Numbered from the stretch's first letter, positions 36,651-45,648 are shown. The stretch is DNA of 64,000 nt from Thermodesulforhabdaceae bacterium (GCA_037482015.1 JBBFKT010000001.1:463854-527853), one strand, 5' to 3'. The notes: generated by a model not told the origin, from the letters alone. Numbers and translations are program-made.

Positions 36651-36920
36651 TCACTTCTTCAGTATCATCCAAATACCTATAGCGATAAAAAGAATGCCTG
36701 CAATCCATCGAATCAGATCAGGAGAAACAAAACGACGCAGCATATCAGCACAGAGCACGGCAATAGCCGATGTTGAAACAAGAGCTGTAGATGCAGCTAA
36801 AAAAACCGTCAATCTGGATTTTGCATCGGAAGCAAAACAAAAGGTCGCAAGCTGAGTTTTATCTCCAAGTTCTGCGACAAATATTGCAAAGAAAGTGCTT
36901 AAAAAAAGTCTCCAATCCAT
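36651..36920 (-). CDS. GDT1/TMEM165-type (UPF0016) membrane transporter, single repeat
   Basis: An 89-residue three-helix protein with one copy of the family motif E-x-G-D-K-T (FVAELGDKTQLATF). UPF0016/GDT1 proteins transport manganese or calcium. Two-motif members are about 200 residues, whereas single-motif bacterial forms such as this work as homo- or hetero-oligomers, often from a gene pair. No second copy lies nearby. It is the last gene of a three-gene minus-strand run with the histone-deacetylase-like protein. Mn/Ca specificity is not decidable here. Confidence 0.85.
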   Translation of the reverse strand: MDWRLFLSTFFAIFVAELGDKTQLATFCFASDAKSRLTVFLAASTALVSTSAIAVLCADMLRRFVSPDLIRWIAGILFIAIGIWMILKK

Positions 36921-36947
36921 TGTTTCGCTCTTTATTTTCCTATTTTG

Positions 36948-38270
36948 TTAGTCAGGATGTCTCCTGGTGAGAAAACGACGATTTTTTCGATCCTGAATAA
37001 AAACGCAGTCAAAAAGCTTAAGGGATGCGTTCTCATACCATTCGTAACCTAGATTTTCACAAGTACTGCAGGCCTTCCTGGGAACGTGAACAGCGTATAT
37101 GCGTCTTCCTCGGTCTGTCCAGGACTCAATTGCCCATACACCGCTACAATCCGTACACACTCGAATTTTTTCTCGCTGATTTTCAAGAATGTTGTCGGTG
37201 TCGTAATAGATCGTCCTTTCTCGCTCTTTAATCCCTCCCTGGTTTAGGAGCTTTTCTTTAATCTCTGGAACCTGATGCCAGTATTCCATGACTCGATCGG
37301 CTACTTTCTTTATATGCTGAGTAACATCTGGTGTTTGGCGCAACTTTTCTGGATCGTAATCTGGTTCTTTAACGTGGGAAAAATCAAGTCCTGCCAGAGC
37401 GAGTATAATACCAACGTTTACATAGGGGAGAGCGCCTTCAATTGAGTATCCGCCTTCCAGCACTGCAATGTGAGGTCTAAGTTTTGTCGTGAGTTGAGCA
37501 TATCCCTGGGCAGAAAATCTCATGTTGGTTATTGGATCTGTGTAGTGGTTATCCTGTCCTGCTGAATTAATGATGAGTTCAGGTTGAAAAGATTCCAGAA
37601 TTGGGAGAATCACATTGTCTGTTACATAAAGAAAACCTTCTTCGGATGTTAGGGGAGGAAGAGGAATGTTTATGGTTGTCCCAAAAGCGGTAGGACCACC
37701 TAGTTCATGAGGGAACCCAGAGCCGGGGTAGAGAGTGCGTCCATCTTGATGGGTGGAGATAAAAAGGGTGTCGGGATCGTGCCAGTAGATGTCCTGAGTC
37801 CCATCGCCATGGTGGCAGTCCGTATCAACAATAGCGATTTTTTCAATACCATAGGCATCCCTAAGGTATTCAATCATTATGGCTTCTATGTTTATGTTGC
37901 AGAAGCCTCTAGCCCCGTGAACTACTCTCATGGCATGATGACCAGGGGGACGCACAAGAGCAAATCCTCGCTCTACAACTTTATTTACAACCATCGTGGC
38001 TATAGTCTTTGCGCCTCCACCACTTATTAGATGAGAATCCGTTATGACGCTCCATTCATCAGGCACACAGAAATGCACTCTCCGTATATCATCCCTTGTG
38101 ATCATGTCCGGCTTGAATTCAACGATGCCTTCTATATCCAGAAGCCCCTCTTCAAGCACCTGATCCTGAGTATAAAGGAGCCGTTCTTCTCTTTCAGGAT
38201 GGGTTGGAGATATAGCCCAGTCAAAGGCTGGAAAAAAGACAAGCCCTGTTTTATGAACAGCCTTAATCAT
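36948..38270 (-). CDS. Histone-deacetylase-family amidohydrolase with a C-terminal zinc-ribbon-like tail
   Basis: A zinc-dependent deacetylase of the arginase/deacetylase fold related to AcuC, acetylpolyamine amidohydrolases and class II HDACs. Core motifs are RPPGHHA (residues 108-113, general-base His), VDTDCHHGDGTQ (metal-binding Asp and His) and the late catalytic loop LEGGY. At 440 residues it is about 70-100 longer than usual. The extra tail has CTDC (372-375) and CSTC (401-404), a plausible zinc ribbon. It starts 3 bp after the hydantoinase gene, suggesting linked amide chemistry. Substrate unknown. Confidence 0.85.
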   Translation of the reverse strand: MIKAVHKTGLVFFPAFDWAISPTHPEREERLLYTQDQVLEEGLLDIEGIVEFKPDMITRDDIRRVHFCVPDEWSVITDSHLISGGGAKTIATMVVNKVVERGFALVRPPGHHAMRVVHGARGFCNINIEAIMIEYLRDAYGIEKIAIVDTDCHHGDGTQDIYWHDPDTLFISTHQDGRTLYPGSGFPHELGGPTAFGTTINIPLPPLTSEEGFLYVTDNVILPILESFQPELIINSAGQDNHYTDPITNMRFSAQGYAQLTTKLRPHIAVLEGGYSIEGALPYVNVGIILALAGLDFSHVKEPDYDPEKLRQTPDVTQHIKKVADRVMEYWHQVPEIKEKLLNQGGIKERERTIYYDTDNILENQREKIRVCTDCSGVWAIESWTDRGRRIYAVHVPRKACSTCENLGYEWYENASLKLFDCVFIQDRKNRRFLTRRHPD

Positions 38271-38273
38271 TTC

Positions 38274-39989
38274 TTATCTCCCTTGGGGAATCTGCATGTA
38301 AGTAGCAGCTTTCTTTTCTCTAGAATCAACCTGATAACCTTCAATAAGCCCAGGTTTGACCTGCACTTTTACTCGGATATTTTTCCCCGTAGTATAAAAA
38401 CCTCTTACCATGTTGAACTGTTGTTCTTCGATAACTTCGGTTTCAATATGTTCTGGCGATGCTCCTTCACGCTGAGCTTTGTCGGAAAGTAGCGACAGGG
38501 CGAGATTTTTCGCCTCGTCAATGGTGAAGTTGTTTCCAACGGGCTTGTAAAAGTCTTCTTCAGGAGCTGAAGCGATGCCTCGCTCTGTATCTACAAACAG
38601 TGTGAGTTCGCAGGTTGTGCGGGATAGAGCCGCACCGATAGCATTTACAACTTCGTGATAGGGAACAACTCGAGCGGAAAGTCCGGACATTTCCGAAAGT
38701 TTAGGAGCAAAATATGGTGCAGGACCACCTATAACGAAAATTTCTTGAGGCTCCACTCGGTATGCATCTAGAAATTCCCGAATTGTGTAAACCGGTCTCT
38801 GGTTGATTCTTTCAATCATCGCTCGGGCAGCCCCAAGAAGAATGTGGCAGAAGGCAGAATAAACTTCTTGAGCTGCCGACTTGGCATCGCATCCTAAAGC
38901 TTCCCCAACTAACGTCATAGCTTTTTCTGCCTGGGCAGGGTTGCCTTCTTTCATAATGCCCAGAACTATGAGAGCATCTGTAGGCGTGGGAGTTGGTCCT
39001 CCAAAAGCCATAGCGGGACCTTCGCGATCGGGTCCAATAAAAATGTGCCCGGATCTTACTCGCACCGCACTGTCTCCGCCAAGGGCGATTGATTCGGTGT
39101 TAAGAGATCTTACAAGAGTCTTTAGTCCGCCAATCTCTATTCCCAGCGGTTCTAACAGAGGCACCTGATCTATCAGTATCCCCATGTCGGTTGTTGTGCC
39201 GCCTATGTCCAGGACGAGCGTTTCAACCTTGGGTTGGACATATGAAAGAGCACCCATTATACTGGCTGCAGGACCAGAAAAAATTGTTTGACCTGGAAAT
39301 TCCATAGACGCTTCTAAAGACATTGTTCCGCCGTCGGCTTTAAGTACATAAATGGGTGCTTTGATCCCCATTTTAGCTATCGACTTTTGTATTGCCTGAA
39401 AGAATAGTTTATAAATGCTTTGAACGGATACATTAAGAAAAACGGTAGCGATACGCCTGGGAAAGTTAAGATTTCCGGAAATTCTGTGTCCAGCAAGTAT
39501 GTAATCGAAACCGTTGTTAAGCTTTTTTATGATTTGGTTTTCGTGAGCAGGGTTTCTAACGGAGAATTTTCCTACAACGCCGACCGACTTTATTCCATCC
39601 GATCTTAGCTTGGAAGCCACAGTTTCTATTTCGAAGGGATTAATAGGCTGAACTTCCCGCCCTCGATGGTCGATATAACCGGATACGGGATAGTAATAAT
39701 TGCCGACCCGAAACAATTCTGGATTTAATCCAGGACCACTTGCGACAATCATACCAGCAGGTTCTGTCTTGCCTTCTAAAATGGCGTTCGTGGTTAGTGT
39801 GGTGCTTAACACTACTCTTTCGATATTTTCTACTCGAACGCCTTTAGTTACTAACTCCAAGCCCGCAATAATCGTTTCGAAAAGCTGGGATTTATCGGTG
39901 GGGACCTTTGCTTGACTGATCAGACCTTCTTTTTTGCCGATCAGCACGGCATCTGTGTGGGTGCCACCTACATCAAGGCCTATAATCAT
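38274..39989 (-). CDS. Hydantoinase/oxoprolinase family protein (HyuA-like)
   Basis: An ATP-dependent hydantoinase/5-oxoprolinase A-subunit-like protein of 571 residues. It has the N-terminal phosphate-binding loop GLDVGGTHTDAVLI, a second actin-fold loop LVLDIGGTTTDMGIL, and FSGPAASIMGA between them. Members hydrolyse cyclic amides such as hydantoins or oxoproline. No B subunit is adjacent; instead a deacetylase-like amidohydrolase follows within 3 bp. Substrate is inferred only at the family level. Confidence 0.85.
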   Translation of the reverse strand: MIIGLDVGGTHTDAVLIGKKEGLISQAKVPTDKSQLFETIIAGLELVTKGVRVENIERVVLSTTLTTNAILEGKTEPAGMIVASGPGLNPELFRVGNYYYPVSGYIDHRGREVQPINPFEIETVASKLRSDGIKSVGVVGKFSVRNPAHENQIIKKLNNGFDYILAGHRISGNLNFPRRIATVFLNVSVQSIYKLFFQAIQKSIAKMGIKAPIYVLKADGGTMSLEASMEFPGQTIFSGPAASIMGALSYVQPKVETLVLDIGGTTTDMGILIDQVPLLEPLGIEIGGLKTLVRSLNTESIALGGDSAVRVRSGHIFIGPDREGPAMAFGGPTPTPTDALIVLGIMKEGNPAQAEKAMTLVGEALGCDAKSAAQEVYSAFCHILLGAARAMIERINQRPVYTIREFLDAYRVEPQEIFVIGGPAPYFAPKLSEMSGLSARVVPYHEVVNAIGAALSRTTCELTLFVDTERGIASAPEEDFYKPVGNNFTIDEAKNLALSLLSDKAQREGASPEHIETEVIEEQQFNMVRGFYTTGKNIRVKVQVKPGLIEGYQVDSREKKAATYMQIPQGR

Positions 39990-40251
39990 GTTGTCTGTCC
40001 TCGCTCTAAAAAGAGGCTACAGTGTGAAAAGCTCTTCCTAAAGCCTTTCATCCATTTTCAAAGCTTGGATGCTAGCGAAAAGAGTAACAAGTGTCAACAT
40101 GCTTCGCCCTGATAGCATAAATTGAATTTTTTACCCATATATCCTGATAATGATCGTCGAAATTTTCCCTGGTCCGAAAAATTTTCTGATTTTTCCCAAT
40201 AAAACATGAAATTGTTTGAGAAATTTTATCGATACGTTGAATTCATTTAGC

Positions 40252-40350
40252 TACAGAGACACAGATGACACAGGGGTTGGACATAGAGATTCAAAAGCGA
40301 TTTGGTTGATCTAATCATTTTATCTCTGTGCTCTCTGTGTCTCTTTGGTG
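40252..40350. repeat. CAGAGACACAG-type inverted repeat element
   Basis: ACAGAGACACAGATGACACAG at the left faces CTCTGTGCTCTCTGTGTCTCT at the right, about 50 bp apart, making a loose ~100-bp inverted repeat. A weaker third copy (CAGAGAATC, AACACAGATGAT) follows the next gene at 41272-41312. Such CACAGAG repeats are common in several phyla. It lies in a 584-bp gap (39990-40573) where I find no gene. Confidence 0.6.
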
Positions 40351-40573
40351 AGTCATTACTTAGGTCGTTTACTATTCTCCTGCTCCCGGAAAGGTTTTCC
40401 AAATAAAAAATGGATTCTTGTAATTTCATCAGTAAGGGAATTTTCGAATATACTCAATAGAACCTTGAGAAGACTAACCATATAAGATTATAATGCCAAG
40501 GTCTAGGTTGTAACACCAGGTTCCAACCGGCTTAGCCAAATCTATGGAACCTTTGAAAGAGGGGTTCGAACAT

Positions 40574-41269
40574 ATGCAAGAAACTATTTCCAGAAATGAG
40601 ATAGAAGAACTCGTAAGATCTATAGTTCAGAAGAGCCTTGAAGCGGCGGTGGAGGAATTTGTTCGCAGAAATGAGCATAGGGCAAAAGAGTTTTCGCTGA
40701 TGGAAAGAATTGTAAGGGTGGAAGAAGAGTTAAAAGCTTTAAGAGAGATAGAATTGGCAAGATTTGAGGCTTCTGAAAAGAAATTCGAGGCTCTTCAAAG
40801 AGAAATGGCAGCCAGGTTCGATGCTATGGATAAGCGATTTGAAGCTTCTGAGAAACGATTCGAGGCTTTGCAAAGAGAAATGAACTCAAGATTTGAAGGC
40901 TTGCAAAGAGAGACAAGCTCGAGATTTGAAAGCTTGCAAGTAGAGATGAACTTAAGATTTGAAACCTTGCAAAGAGAGACGAACTCAAGGTTTGAAACCT
41001 TGCAAAGAGAGACGAACTCAAGGTTTGAAGCCTTGCAAAGAGAGATGAACTCAAGGTTTGAAACTATACAAAAAGAAATGACAGCCATGTTCGAAGCTTC
41101 TGATAAGAGGTTTGAAGTAATAGAAAAGCGCTTTGAGACTATTCAGAGGGAGATGAGCATAAGGTTTGAATCTCTTGAAAAGAGACTAGCATTTACTCAA
41201 TGGTTCATTGGTATAGGGTTTGCCTTAATGACGGCTGCTATGACAATATTAAAAATATATGCTAAGTAA
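40574..41269 (+). CDS. Hendecad-repeat coiled-coil protein with C-terminal membrane anchor
   Basis: A 231-residue protein that is almost entirely coiled coil. From about residue 75 it consists of 11-residue repeats of the type RFEALQREMNS, encoded by near-identical 33-bp DNA repeats between about 40780 and 41070. The C-terminus (LAFTQWFIGIGFALMTAAMTIL) is one membrane helix with a short basic tail. The N-terminal ~45 residues look like a separate helical head. I start at ATG 40574 after AGAGGGG; an upstream ATG at 40544 lacks a site. The architecture resembles DUF1640- or Bdr-like anchored coiled coils; function unknown. Confidence 0.7.
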   Translation: MQETISRNEIEELVRSIVQKSLEAAVEEFVRRNEHRAKEFSLMERIVRVEEELKALREIELARFEASEKKFEALQREMAARFDAMDKRFEASEKRFEALQREMNSRFEGLQRETSSRFESLQVEMNLRFETLQRETNSRFETLQRETNSRFEALQREMNSRFETIQKEMTAMFEASDKRFEVIEKRFETIQREMSIRFESLEKRLAFTQWFIGIGFALMTAAMTILKIYAK

Positions 41270-41428
41270 GACAGAGAATCAAATCGCATAGAGTAACACA
41301 GATGATATTTTATAAAGATATCCATGGCTTGGAAGACTAAATAAACAAATGAATTATTCCTGCAATTTTTTTTCTAACGCTATTGGTTTGGGGAGAATGG
41401 CTTATTGAAAAGCACAGAGGGAAAGCTT

Positions 41429-42415
41429 ATGAGTGAAAAAAAATTGAAAGTGCTGGCTCAAGAAGAGTTGGTTGGAAGTTTGTCAAGGATGTCTCATGCT
41501 CATTTTGGAGCTTATTTTGCCATGTATTCGAGTTGGTTTGGGGGCATAATAAAAAATCCTGCCTTTATGATGATACCCATTGACGATCACATGGTTCATA
41601 GAGGCGATGGAGTGTTTGAAGCTATTAAATGTGCCAATGGAAAACTCTATCTTTTTGATCGCCATATTGATAGATTGTTTTATTCGGCTAAGGCAATAAA
41701 GCTTGATTTTCCGGTTAGTCCTGAAGAACTAAAAAACATTGTTGTTGAGACAGTGCGAGCAAGTGGAGCGAGAGACGCAGTAGTGCGGATTTTTGTATCC
41801 CGTGGTCCCGGGAGCTTTTCGGCGGATCCTGCTGAATCCGTGGGTTCCCAGTTGTATGTAGTTGTCACAAAACCCTTAATTCCGCCTCAAGAACAGTATG
41901 ATAAGGGGGTAACAGTTAAGAGAAGTAAAGTTCCGATGAAACCATACCACATGGCACACATAAAAACCTGCAACTACCTCCACAGTGTCCTTATGAGTCT
42001 CGAAGCTCGAGTGGAAAAGGTAGATTTTGCCGTTTCTGTTGATGAAGACGGATGTCTTGGTGAAGGTCCTACGGAAAATATTGGTATAATCACAAGCAAT
42101 TATGAATTCTTAGTGCCTAAGTTTGGAAGAGTTTTGCGGGGAACTACCATATCAAGAGCTATGGAGCTGGCTAAAGACCTTGTAAAATCAAAGGTTTTAT
42201 CCAGAATTGCCGAAGAGTGTATCCCCATTGAGGAAGTTTACCGGGCTCATGAAGTCATGATGTTCGGAACCACCTTTGATGTTCTTCCTGTTGTGAAGTT
42301 CGATGATAAGAAGATCGGACCAGGGCAACCAGGTCCATTTTATAAGAAGTTTCTTAAACTCCTGAGAGAAGACATAGAAAAAAACCCAGATGTTTGCACT
42401 CCGGTTTTTGAATAG
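41429..42415 (+). CDS. PLP-dependent class IV aminotransferase (branched-chain/D-amino acid type)
   Basis: A 328-residue fold-type IV aminotransferase. The PLP-Lys is in AHIKTCNYLHSVL, and GPTENIGI and RGTTISRAMELA match the family's cofactor-phosphate-binding loops. The N-terminal HRGDGVFEAIK is the usual pattern near the active-site entrance. Branched-chain, D-alanine and 4-amino-4-deoxychorismate enzymes share this outline, so the exact substrate is open. ATG 41429 follows GAGGGAAAG. The gene precedes gmhA by 21 bp and may be co-transcribed. Confidence 0.88.
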   Translation: MSEKKLKVLAQEELVGSLSRMSHAHFGAYFAMYSSWFGGIIKNPAFMMIPIDDHMVHRGDGVFEAIKCANGKLYLFDRHIDRLFYSAKAIKLDFPVSPEELKNIVVETVRASGARDAVVRIFVSRGPGSFSADPAESVGSQLYVVVTKPLIPPQEQYDKGVTVKRSKVPMKPYHMAHIKTCNYLHSVLMSLEARVEKVDFAVSVDEDGCLGEGPTENIGIITSNYEFLVPKFGRVLRGTTISRAMELAKDLVKSKVLSRIAEECIPIEEVYRAHEVMMFGTTFDVLPVVKFDDKKIGPGQPGPFYKKFLKLLREDIEKNPDVCTPVFE

Positions 42416-42436
42416 CTGAGGAGATTCCAGAATCTT

Positions 42437-43027
42437 ATGAGCAACTGGGAAGAAAACCATGTTAAAGAGGGGGTGGAGGAGCTTATAAACCTCTTGGGGA
42501 CCCTCCTTCCCTTGATAGAAACAAAGCTTGTGAACGTTGCTCATATGCTTGCAACCGTTTTTAGATCCCGCCATCGGCTTTTTATTTTTGGAAACGGGGG
42601 TAGCGCTGCCGACGCTCAACACATAGCTGCTGAATTTGTAAACCGCTTTGAGCTTGATCGACCCGCTTTGCCAGCCATCGCTCTTACTACCGATACTTCG
42701 ATCCTGACAAGCGTTGCCAATGATAGAAGCTTTAGCGAGATTTTCTTGCAGCAGCTTAAGGCTATGGCCGAACCAGGCGATATGGCTCTAGGGATCAGCA
42801 CCAGCGGTGCATCGTCAAACGTTATTCTGGCTCTTAAGTGGGCTAAAGAGAATGGCCTTCACACGGTGGGGTTCATGGGACAGGCGATTACAGAAATGGA
42901 TGTCTACTGCGATGTGGCTATTCATGTTCCCTCACTAAAAACACCCAGGATTCAAGAATGTCATATCCTTATGGGGCATCTTTTATGCGGGCTGGTGGAG
43001 AAAATCATGGAAAAAGGGAATCAATAG
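42437..43027 (+). CDS. gmhA: Phosphoheptose isomerase GmhA (SIS-domain)
   Basis: Converts sedoheptulose 7-phosphate to D-glycero-manno-heptose 7-phosphate for lipopolysaccharide core. The 196-residue SIS protein shows FGNGGSAADAQHIAAEFVNRFE, the GmhA signature, then TTDTSILTSVANDRSF, GISTSGAS and the C-terminal QECHILMGHLLC. The related DiaA replication factor shares the fold, but the residues and length fit GmhA. It is followed at 2 bp by a conserved hypothetical gene. Confidence 0.92.
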   Translation: MSNWEENHVKEGVEELINLLGTLLPLIETKLVNVAHMLATVFRSRHRLFIFGNGGSAADAQHIAAEFVNRFELDRPALPAIALTTDTSILTSVANDRSFSEIFLQQLKAMAEPGDMALGISTSGASSNVILALKWAKENGLHTVGFMGQAITEMDVYCDVAIHVPSLKTPRIQECHILMGHLLCGLVEKIMEKGNQ

Positions 43028-43029
43028 AA

Positions 43030-43980
43030 ATGCCTTGGGAATTGCTGTCTTTTGATAGTCTTAAAACTGTTTCTCTTTTTGATCGTCCCAGTAAGGTTTC
43101 CTATAAAGATTTTGCGAAGGAATGGCGAATTGGAGGCCGCCTTCTGGATTTTCTTAATGTAATCCCTAACATCCTTGCTGGATCGAATTTTTCAGAAGCG
43201 ATCAGGTTAACGGTTGCGGCTTTGAAAAACTCCAGGCTAGTTCTTTCCGGTATGGGAGCTCACGTTGTTAAGGTTGGGCTTAGTCCGGTAATTATTCAGG
43301 CGCTCGAAAAACATATCCTCAGCGGTATAGCTGTTAACGGAGCTTTCGTTATACACGATGTGGAGGTTGCTCTTGCTGGTAAAACCTCCGAAGATGTCGA
43401 AGATCATCTTCAGAAAGGATACTTTGGTGCTGTTGAAGAAACGGCTCGCTTTATTCACGAAGCTATTCGAGAAACTGTGGATAAATACTCGTCTCGAGGT
43501 TTAGGATGGGCCGTAGGGCGTAAAATAATAGAAGAAGGGTTGCCTTTTTCTCACATCAGTGTCCTGGGAAGTGCTTATCGCCTTGAAAAACCTCTAACCG
43601 TCCATGTGGCCATTGGGACTGATATTATACACATACATCCTCTTATGGATGGATCATCCACTGGAGAACTTTCCTACAGAGATTTTAGACTATTTTGTCG
43701 TCTCGTAAGCAACCTTCGCGAAGGTGTTTATATTAACATCGGTTCGGCGGTTATACTTCCAGAAGTTTTTCTCAAAGCTGTAAGCGTTGTAAAAAACCTT
43801 GGGTTTGTTCTGGATTCCTTCACCACAATAAACATGGATTTTCAACAACAGTATCGACCGATGAAAAATGTGGTCGAACGACCCGTAAAACCTCTGGGTA
43901 AAGGCTTCCATTTTACGGGACATCATGAAATAATGGTCCCGCTTTTTATGGCTTTGGTTATGGAGATGTTACAAGAATAA
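43030..43980 (+). CDS. Conserved protein of 316 residues, function unknown
   Basis: Tightly packed behind gmhA (2-bp gap, AAGGGAA site), starting MPWELLSFDSLKTVSL. It has alternating hydrophobic strands with glycine turns suggesting an alpha/beta Rossmann-like protein: SRLVLSGMGAHVVKVGLSPVI, then GIAVNGAFVIHDVEVALAG, GTDIIHIHPLMDGSSTGEL, YINIGSAVILPEVFLKAV and FTTINMDFQQQYRP. The GTD-H-HP-DGS cluster and GMGAH suggest a ligand site. A distant resemblance in motif style to deoxyhypusine-synthase-like proteins is possible, but I do not assign it. The gmhA linkage hints at sugar or envelope metabolism. Confidence 0.72.
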   Translation: MPWELLSFDSLKTVSLFDRPSKVSYKDFAKEWRIGGRLLDFLNVIPNILAGSNFSEAIRLTVAALKNSRLVLSGMGAHVVKVGLSPVIIQALEKHILSGIAVNGAFVIHDVEVALAGKTSEDVEDHLQKGYFGAVEETARFIHEAIRETVDKYSSRGLGWAVGRKIIEEGLPFSHISVLGSAYRLEKPLTVHVAIGTDIIHIHPLMDGSSTGELSYRDFRLFCRLVSNLREGVYINIGSAVILPEVFLKAVSVVKNLGFVLDSFTTINMDFQQQYRPMKNVVERPVKPLGKGFHFTGHHEIMVPLFMALVMEMLQE

Positions 43981-43992
43981 AGGGGGCTGGGG

Positions 43993-44373
43993 ATGCCAGC
44001 AGAAATAAAAATTCGCACAGGAAAGATTGAACTTGAAGCCGAACTTAACGATTCTCCAACAGCTCAGGCGATTGTCCAGGCGCTACCGATTACTGCAATA
44101 GTTCAAACCTGGGGGGATGAAGTCTATTTTCCCATTCCAGTATCAATGCCCCTTGAGCAAGATGCTAAGTCTATCGTATCTCTGGGAGACATTGGTTACT
44201 GGCCTAGAGGAAAGGCTTTTTGCATATTCTTTGGGCCAACTCCAATCAGTAAAGGAGATGAGATAGTTCCAGCAAGTGCTGTAAATATTGTGGGACGTGT
44301 TAAGGGAGACGCAAGGCTGCTTAAAGAAGCAAAGGATGGGGATGAGATAAAGATCGAGCTGATCAGTAAATAA
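43993..44373 (+). CDS. Cyclophilin-like domain protein (DUF369/TM1367 type)
   Basis: A 126-residue protein of the cyclophilin-like beta-barrel family typified by Thermotoga TM1367. It reads IELEAELNDSPTAQAIVQALPI, then WGDEVYFPIPV and VSLGDIGYWPRGKAFCIFFGPTP, the family's characteristic run. No proline-isomerase activity is established for the group. The start follows AAAGGGGGC, 12 bp after the preceding gene, so it belongs to the same operon. Confidence 0.82.
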   Translation: MPAEIKIRTGKIELEAELNDSPTAQAIVQALPITAIVQTWGDEVYFPIPVSMPLEQDAKSIVSLGDIGYWPRGKAFCIFFGPTPISKGDEIVPASAVNIVGRVKGDARLLKEAKDGDEIKIELISK

Positions 44374-44462
44374 GTTGCTTTTGGAAGACAAAATATGGAA
44401 GCTTTGATAAAAGCAATCTGACTATTGGATTGTGAGCGCCATAATCAAAAGGGGGGTTAATT

Positions 44463-44699
44463 ATGCCTATTTTTGAGTATCGTTGCGGAAAATGCGGGAA
44501 AGATTTTGAGGTTCTGGTTTTTCGGCAGGATGAAGCGGTAAACTGCCCTGAATGTGGTTCCTCAGAAGTAAACAAAAAAATGTCCCTTTTTGGCTTCAAA
44601 AGTGGTGGAGATAAGGGAGCGGTAAGCAGTAGAGTAGGATCATCAACAGCATCCAGTTGCGCAGGTTGCACAGCTTCGTCCTGTTCCTCCTGTCATTAA
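44463..44699 (+). CDS. FmdB-family zinc-ribbon protein
   Basis: A 78-residue regulator-like protein with the N-terminal zinc ribbon MPIFEYRCGKCGKDFE and NCPECGSSEV (two Cys pairs), as in FmdB of methylotrophs and many other bacteria. The tail is rich in Ser, Cys and Gly (SSCAGCTASSC), another usual trait, possibly a second metal site. The ATG follows AAAGGGGGG. It lies directly before hemC (10 bp), a position that may reflect co-expression. Confidence 0.88.
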   Translation: MPIFEYRCGKCGKDFEVLVFRQDEAVNCPECGSSEVNKKMSLFGFKSGGDKGAVSSRVGSSTASSCAGCTASSCSSCH

Positions 44700-44709
44700 A
44701 GAAAATCCT

Positions 44710-45648
44710 ATGAATAAGCGCCGCTTAGTGATTGGGACTCGTGGAAGCAAGCTAGCCCTTCGTCAGAGTCTTACAGTAAAAGAATTGCTTGAAAGTCTTT
44801 GGGAAGGGTTAGAAATCGAACTTTCTATTATCAAAACCACAGGCGATAAAATTACCGATGTGCCCCTTGCTAAAGTTGGAGGCAAGGGGCTCTTTGTTAA
44901 AGAAATTGAAGATGCTCTTATTGCCGGAAGCGTCGATATTGCTGTTCACAGTATGAAGGATGTGCCCGCCGAATTGCCTCCAGGACTTACCATAGGAGCT
45001 ATTCCTAAAAGAGAGGATCCTCGCGACGCGCTGGTTTCTGTTTCTTTTTCAAGGCTTATGAATCTTCCCGAAGGTGCCATCGTAGGCACCAGCAGTTTGA
45101 GAAGAACCGTTCAGCTTAGAATGCTCAGGCCAGACCTGAGAGTTGAGACTCTTCGTGGAAATCTTGATACTCGTCTTAGAAAACTCAAAGAGGGACTTTT
45201 TGACGCTGTTATTCTTGCCGCCGCCGGTATTCATCGTATGGGGTGGCAGGATGTTATAACAGAGTATCTCGACCCTAACGATTTTCTTCCAGCAGTGGGG
45301 CAGGGCGCTCTGGGAATTGAAATTCGAAAAGATGATGATGAAGTAGCAGAAATCATATCAAAAATCCACGATAAGACTACGGCTCTTTCGGTCAAGGCAG
45401 AACGAAGCTTTCTTAGAGAGTTAGAAGGTGGATGTCAGGTGCCAATTGGTTGTCACTGCTTTGTTGAAGATGGCAACGCTAGGCTTGTGGGAATGATCGC
45501 ATCCCTTGATGGAACTGTGGCTCTTAAAAGTGAAATAAGAGGCAGACTGGAAGAAGCCGAGATGCTGGGAGAAAAACTCGCTCAGGAATTACGCCTCAAG
45601 GGCGGTGAAGAAATTCTTCGGTCGATTTACGGGAAGGTAGAAAAATGA
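44710..45648 (+). CDS. hemC: Hydroxymethylbilane synthase (porphobilinogen deaminase)
   Basis: Joins four porphobilinogens into hydroxymethylbilane. The 312-residue protein starts with IGTRGSKLALRQS and has AVHSMKDVPAELP, GTSSLRR and ETLRGNLDTRLRKL. The dipyrromethane cofactor-binding Cys is in LEGGCQVPIG. Length is normal. Its stop overlaps the start of cobA-hemD by 4 bp (ATGA), indicating translational coupling of consecutive tetrapyrrole steps. Confidence 0.97.
   Translation: MNKRRLVIGTRGSKLALRQSLTVKELLESLWEGLEIELSIIKTTGDKITDVPLAKVGGKGLFVKEIEDALIAGSVDIAVHSMKDVPAELPPGLTIGAIPKREDPRDALVSVSFSRLMNLPEGAIVGTSSLRRTVQLRMLRPDLRVETLRGNLDTRLRKLKEGLFDAVILAAAGIHRMGWQDVITEYLDPNDFLPAVGQGALGIEIRKDDDEVAEIISKIHDKTTALSVKAERSFLRELEGGCQVPIGCHCFVEDGNARLVGMIASLDGTVALKSEIRGRLEEAEMLGEKLAQELRLKGGEEILRSIYGKVEK

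Noticed and set aside
40795-41088. Long antisense frame over the hendecad repeats
   Set aside because: Both strands are open because of the periodic repeat; the plus strand has the RBS, coiled coil and membrane anchor.
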